Assembly (NCBI GenBank): GCA_036898135.1
Contig: CM072513.1
Location: 38,505,937 to 38,569,936 of the forward strand
DNA length: 64,000 nt
Source: Oncomelania hupensis
Taxonomy: Eukaryota; Mollusca; Gastropoda; Littorinimorpha; Pomatiopsidae
Reading direction: 5' to 3'
Under the pieces are notes generated by a model that worked only from the letters and a program-made list of their open reading frames with translations, was not told the origin of the DNA and made no database searches. Positions within the stretch are counted from its first letter, which is position 1. The number at the start of each line of letters is the position of its first letter. The position numbers and the translations under genes were made by a program. Below, in pieces: positions 58,470 to 64,000 of the stretch.

Positions 58470-61400
58470 CCTTAGATTTCTAATCAAGCAAGGGCCCAAA
58501 AGATATAGGCTGGAAGCAGCAGGACAGTGTAACGCGCCTTGAGGCGATGCGTCTTGAGGCGATGTGTCAGACACTTTGCGTCATCCCCAAGCAAGACCTA
58601 ATGAGTATAATTATGAATGTGTGACGGAGACCTAATAATTTTTTTTACTATTATGTACGTAGGACAGAGACCTTGAGGCTATGACACACTTTTTCTTTTT
58701 TTTTAAAACTATCGTGACCGCATGCGTTATGTTCACACATTTTCAGTGCGAAGCGTATAACTTAATGCGTTAATAGTTGACATATTACGGAAATGAAAAA
58801 TCGTTATAATTTTATTGCAGTGTTATGATATAGCGTCTTTACTAGCTCAAACAGCTGCTGGAGGCAGTGACTAAGGACATAATCTAAGTAAAGCCGCCAA
58901 CTTGCTTTGACTTGATCCTGTGCCGCATCAACATTTGCGCTCGATGGGCGGTTCAGGCTGCCCCGACAAATCGCCCTAGAGCAACAGACAGTGAAATATA
59001 GTGCTCAACACACACACGGCGAAAATGGGTCCGCGAGGGTGAAAATGGTACTGTAAAATGTGCGCAATTGGGAGACCTATAAGAGTTCCCCCGAGGCCGC
59101 CCAGACGGGTTTCACTCCGTATGTGACCAAGTCGCCGCTATCCTGATGCAATTAAGCTTTGTTCTACAGCAATCTTTCTGTCAAATAGCCACAGGCTAGC
59201 TTCAGTTCATGGGACATACCCTCATGATATTAGTAACTCTATATATCTTTATTATTAAAACGCAAGGTCCAAAACGACCGTATCCCATCAAAGCCCACAA
59301 TTACACAAGGTCCTCAATATACAGTGCACGTGTTCTGGCTTCTCTCCAACAAAAAGTGATAGGGTAATCCTTTGTAGATATCTTGCGATGAACACAGATA
59401 TTTTTATATGTGTGAAGAGAAACAAAAAAAACAAACAGCAACAGCAGCAACAACAAGAACAACAACAACAACGAACAATTACAAAGACCGAAATCTCATG
59501 TGATTATTTTAAGCACTTTATGAACCTTATAACTGCGGGTGCCAATAATTGTGAAGGCTCAAACTTCCTTAGCCTATTCCCAATCCCTTCAGACATGTAC
59601 TCCACTGATCACGCTTCTTACCATTGGTTCACTGTTTTCTTCCTTCCTTAATGTGTTAGACATCGGTTGAACTTTTGGAGTAAATATAACTGATCCAACT
59701 ATTTCTGAGAGGGAGGAGGAAAGTATTCCAGAGACAAACACGCATGGACATTTAAAATCCTGATGCTCGTGCCCCAGACAGGCAATTGCTCGAAACAAAA
59801 ATCATCCTGCAAACACAACGTTTTATTCTCCAGCGTTCGAGGTGGCGCTGCAGTGGGCCTGAGGCGCTTTCGCTGAGAAAGCGAACCCGAATTTCGCCCG
59901 CAAGGATTACACATGCTATCAAAATTTAAAATCCGCCTATACCACCATTCAAGAAAAGATAAGGCTGTATTGTCACTTTCGACGGAAAATCTGGATTGGG
60001 GTACTGAGTTTTCACTTGTTTTCATAACTGTGTTATTCATTCAGTGCCGAACAACTCGTCTTCTCTACTCTGCATTCAACATTTATTAAATATGAACAGA
60101 ATTCCTGTATACAGTTCATTAACATGTATTACTGTATATACTAAAATAATAATAACAACATGAACTTACTACTACTACTACTACTACTATGTGTTGGACC
60201 CTAACAGGTGCAAAGTTCCTTGGCGTGCACTTAGGAATCTGGAGTCATTTAGGGATTCATCTGTTACGTTGGAGGTTCGATCCGTAAGCATAGAGTTTAT
60301 TTATTACGTTGGTGTACCCAATAATGGTTACTACGTTAAAAAAAAGACGTCACTCAATATACATACGTTTTATTTTAGGTTCAAGGCATCTGTACACTCT
60401 AATTGTATACAACGTTTAAAGGAAGACCACCATGATTACGTCACTCCATTTGCATAAGTTTATTTTATGTTGAAGGCATCCGTAACGTCTAAGTACATAC
60501 CCAGTTTGAACCAAATCCATCCCGTCGTTTGGGAGAAAATAAGCAGTGTTTCCCACAGCTTTTTTTCAGAGAGTCCTTGGGACTCTGGTGCAAAATTTCA
60601 AGAGTCCCCTTACAAAATTTGAGAGTCCCCTTACAATTCCTACATTTACCTTGATTTTGATTACCAACATCACGGACACACAAATACACCTCAAAGTCAA
60701 ACAAAGCTTAGTTTTCAATGCAACTTTATTGAAAATTATGAATAGCCATAAAACAAGCAACACAACAAAATACTGTTCTGATAAATGTTACAAAGGAATC
60801 CATCATTGACTAGAGGAACCTTAAAATCACATAAAATGACCATAGAGCAAACATGAAATGGTCATACGACAATTTACACACATCAATCTGCATGTACTGA
60901 CAAATTGTCTCTGTAAAAGCAGTTAGTGTTAGAGGGGACTAAGTCGATGACCAGAACAAAAAAAAAAGAGACAAAAAAATCTGTTCAACTGCGTGTTACA
61001 GACAAGATCATCATTGCCTAGTCTAGGGAGAACTGAAAATGATGATTCAACATTCAACGAGTGCATCGTCTTCCGCATTTCTGCGGGTTATCGTTTTCCG
61101 TAGCCATGTGTCGAGCGACATGTTTCAGCCTTTCAGAAGCAAACAAAAAGGCTGCGCATGCGTGTCAGCGCGGTCAGTGGGTAGGGGAGATCACCGCGCT
61201 TACTCGGCTCGGGCGCACGATAGCTCAGAGGTGCCAGGATACATAACGGCAGTAAAAAAAATAACGCTACGTCCCTTGTGACGCGCCAGTTTTTTTTTCA
61301 TGCGTCCTTTTTCAGTTTGTGTGCGTCTCTGACGCACACATGTGCGTTTTGGGAAACACTGATAAGATTATAAAAAATAACCACACAACAAAAACCAATA

Positions 61401-61930
61401 ATAAGTATAAATTTAAGTCCTCTTGTAGGCATCGTTATGTTCTAACTACAAACCAAGTTTGAAAGACATCCGCCCATTGCTTTGAAAGAAAAGCGCACAC
61501 GGAAGGACAGAACCACAAACAATAGCTTATAGCGATAGTAAGCCGCTTTCGCAATCTTATAATTGAGTTCAGGTGTCACGACAATCGACAGCTCCTTTGC
61601 AAGCCACTCTCTTCTCGGTGGTCTACGTTTTCTGACAAACTGACGTTTTATGTCTTCTCTCGAAGAAATGTGATCAGGCAATCTTTTTGTAGATAAGTCG
61701 CGAAAAATCCACTTATCATATGGTTTAAACAGAATTGTATTATTACTGACGAGACAAGCAAATAAACCATAGAGAGCATAAAGGGCACACAAAAACAAAA
61801 CTTAAATAAATGCTACCCTTTGACGAATTATAACAATGAAATGTCTCTGGCGATCAAGTACAAAGTAAGAACAACAAAAGAAGTTTATTAATAAATCTTC
61901 TCAACAATGAAAAAAACAACAGCATACAAC
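58470..61930. other. Unassigned stretch
   Basis: Short (CAA)n at 59440-59470 and (ACT)n at 60165-60190. No supported gene. 59470-59710 is a diverged duplicate of 62765-63010. Confidence 0.4.
59470..59710. repeat. Dispersed repeat shared with 62.77-63.01 kb
   Basis: Ordered shared blocks: CGAACAATTAC, CAATCCCTTCAGACA, ATCGGTTRAACTTTTGGAGTAA and CTACTTCTG-like. The family is unknown. Confidence 0.7.
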
Positions 61931-61934
61931 TATA

Positions 61935-62510
61935 GTACATTACATTACATTATTATTGCTTTAGGTCCAGCGGACTCTTCCGAGCCAAATCAGGCCCGGA
62001 CAACCCCCGATCCGCATAAAAGATCTGCTGAAACAACCCTAGTGGTAAAACCGGAAGCTCTCCACCAGCTAGTCACTTTACAATAAAGAAATCCCACGCA
62101 GGGGACGGCTGAGGCTTCACCCCAACTTATCGAACCCCAGGTTACAAAAACAAAATAGAATACAAACATCATTATAAATTATCAACAAAACACATACATA
62201 TAAAATGCCTACATTGCTAAATAATAACATCATAGGAAGCCCTAGTGACCCCCTGGCAGGAAGCGTCCAATATTCCCAAGCTGATCAAACAGACCTCATA
62301 CACAAACAAGGAGTCTTGTCCCGGAAGAATTTTCAAGAAAAAAGGTAGGAGACTGGTCTAGCGAAGAAGACGATAGTATAGCAGATTGATAGAAAAGAGC
62401 AGGAATGAGAAAGAGCAAATGAGAAAGACAGCGACAGTGGGAATTTAAGCACTAAATTTCCATAAAGTGGGGATACTATTTATACTGAAACCCCCGGCAC
62501 CCCAACGGGT
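61935..62510 (-). mobile_element. 580-bp retroposon family, copy 7 of 7
   Basis: Full-length with an ACATTACATT tail, and TATAAATAG (minus strand) near 62479. No clear target duplication. Confidence 0.88.
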
Positions 62511-62764
62511 ATCAAAAGCAAGAAATACAATGAAATCGAGGAAAAAAAAGTAATAAGGAAATAAATGAATTAATTAACTACGAGAAACGGATACATGCAC
62601 CCAAGGGTAAACTTTACACAAGATAGTAGTTGTCGATTAAAAAGGGAAATAAATACCTGAAGCATTTTTAGACACTAAAAAAAAATTTGGAGGAGGGAAA
62701 AAAAAAAAGAAAACAGAAAAAAGATAAAAGAAAAAAAAGGTCATGGTCATATGTGCGAAATAAA

Positions 62765-63010
62765 ACGAACAATTACGAAATTCAGAAATAAAATTTATTT
62801 ATTGTAATAAGTTTATAATTGTGGAAACAATACCTGTGAAAGCCAATCCTAAACTTCACTGTACTAGCGTAGGCGCAATCCCTTCAGACACTCCACCTAC
62901 CACGTTTATAATTATTACCAACGGGTCATTTCTTTCTTCATTTCCATATGTTAGAAATCGGTTAAACTTTTGGAGTAATTATAATTGATCTAGCTACTTC
63001 TGTGAGAAGT
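62765..63010. repeat. Dispersed repeat shared with 59.47-59.71 kb
   Basis: Second copy of the pair described at 59470, with a TAATAAGTTTATAATTG insertion near 62805. Confidence 0.7.
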
Positions 63011-63197
63011 TTGACGGAAAAACAATACGAAACAAAACTGTAATGATACGTCGAACTAGTGGAAAAACACACACAATAGTTACAATGATAAATCACCGTG
63101 TTCTTCTTAACTGCGTTTCTAATTAGTCAAAATTGGAGTAGTTATGATTGTAACGAAGCAGCGTTCGTTATATAAATATATATATACTAGTGGTTTT

Positions 63198-63221
63198 TGT
63201 ACCCTGGCATGCCAGGGTACA
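63198..63221. other. Perfect 24-bp palindrome
   Basis: Half-site TGTACCCTGGCA followed directly by its exact reverse complement, without a spacer. It is followed by a minisatellite. Confidence 0.85.
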
Positions 63222-63284
63222 CATGATGCTGTTTAAAATGTAGACAGAGAGAACTTTTGTCTGCGAGTTTCATTTGGACGATGA

Positions 63285-63600
63285 TACCTCCCCATATCCC
63301 CCTTGATACCTCACCATACCCCCCCTCCCCCTGATATCTCCCCGTCCCCCCCATGATGCCTCATCATACCCCCTTGATACCTCCCCGAACCCAATTGATA
63401 CCTCCCCATACCCCCTTGATACCATCCATACCCCCTTGGTTCCTAACTGTACCCTCCTTGATACTTCCCCGTTGATCGTTTCGCAGGTATGGATGAAAGG
63501 AATCGACCATCACCATACCCCCTTATATAAACCATATCCCCGTTATGCCTACCCATGCCCCTTTAAACCTACCCGTAGCCCCCTTTTACCTACACGTACC
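63285..63600. repeat. Minisatellite of GATACCTCCCCATACCCCCT-like units
   Basis: About 12 degenerate units of 20-25 bp, strongly C-rich on the plus strand. Confidence 0.85.
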
Positions 63601-63619
63601 ACCCCATCCCGATCCTTGG

Positions 63620-63621
63620 TA

Positions 63622-63669
<48 letters not shown>

Positions 63670-63784
63670 TTGAATATAGAATAATACAAATAGAAATAAG
63701 AAAAAACACCAAGGTTTTAAAATAAAATTTGATATAAGATATTATAATTGTTATTATAATAATAATAATTATTATTATTAGTTT

Positions 63785-63864
<80 letters not shown>

Positions 63865-64000
63865 ATAGAGAATAATACAAATAGAAATAATTAAAAAACC
63901 ACCAAGGTTTTAAAATAAAATTTGATATAAGATATAATAATAATTATAATAATAATTTTTTATTATTATTATTATTATTATTAGTTTATAAATAATAATC
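63620..64000. repeat. (AAT)n tracts with a tandem unit of about 200 bp
   Basis: (AAT)n at 63622-63668 and 63789-63862. The segment after each (GAATAGAATAATACAAATAG-like, AAAAACACCAAGGTTTTAAA-like, GATATAAGATAT) is repeated at 63672-63760 and 63863-63945, so a unit containing the microsatellite is tandemly duplicated. Confidence 0.85.

Overview
The window is repeat-rich animal genomic DNA. Introns, a spliced virus-like polymerase, non-LTR retrotransposons and tRNA- or 5S-derived SINEs are all eukaryotic. Very dense (GA)n, (GAA)n, (ATT)n and (AT)n microsatellites and the repeat families suggest a mollusc, probably a gastropod; that is inference. I recognise no intact host gene.

The main object is a complete Polinton/Maverick (adintovirus-like) element at 10250-25951, about 15.7 kb. 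It has inverted terminal repeats (TIRs) that begin AG and end CT, and a perfect 6-bp target duplication, ATCACC, directly outside both ends. Its minus-strand block, read from right to left, holds a three-exon protein-primed family B DNA polymerase, an A32-type packaging ATPase, a broken major-capsid-like gene, an adenain-type protease, a small two-helix membrane protein, a PC4-like DNA-binding protein and a small Cys/His protein. A convergent plus-strand gene on the left side is spliced and unrecognised. I see no integrase and no minor capsid gene. The capsid gene carries a frameshift, a nonsense codon and an insertion of about 1.1 kb, while polymerase, ATPase, protease, membrane protein and PC4-like genes are open. 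The right arm has no gene but keeps two promoter-like modules, one nearly identical to the module upstream of the PC4-like gene. The internal sequence at 23.58-23.67 kb matches the two flanks joined together, so it serves as a paralogous empty site.

Left of the element (1-10.2 kb) are microsatellites, tRNA-like SINE pieces and possible exon fragments. Right of it (26-64 kb) are three copies of a roughly 0.9-kb repeat rich in TGACCTTGACCTT, five fragments of an RTE-type LINE (one nearly full-length but dead, one split by two later insertions), one CR1/L2-like LINE with an (ATT)n tail, two 5S-like SINEs, and six of the window's seven copies of a roughly 580-bp retroposon with exact target duplications. 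All seven lie in the same orientation. Nesting of these elements gives a relative insertion order.
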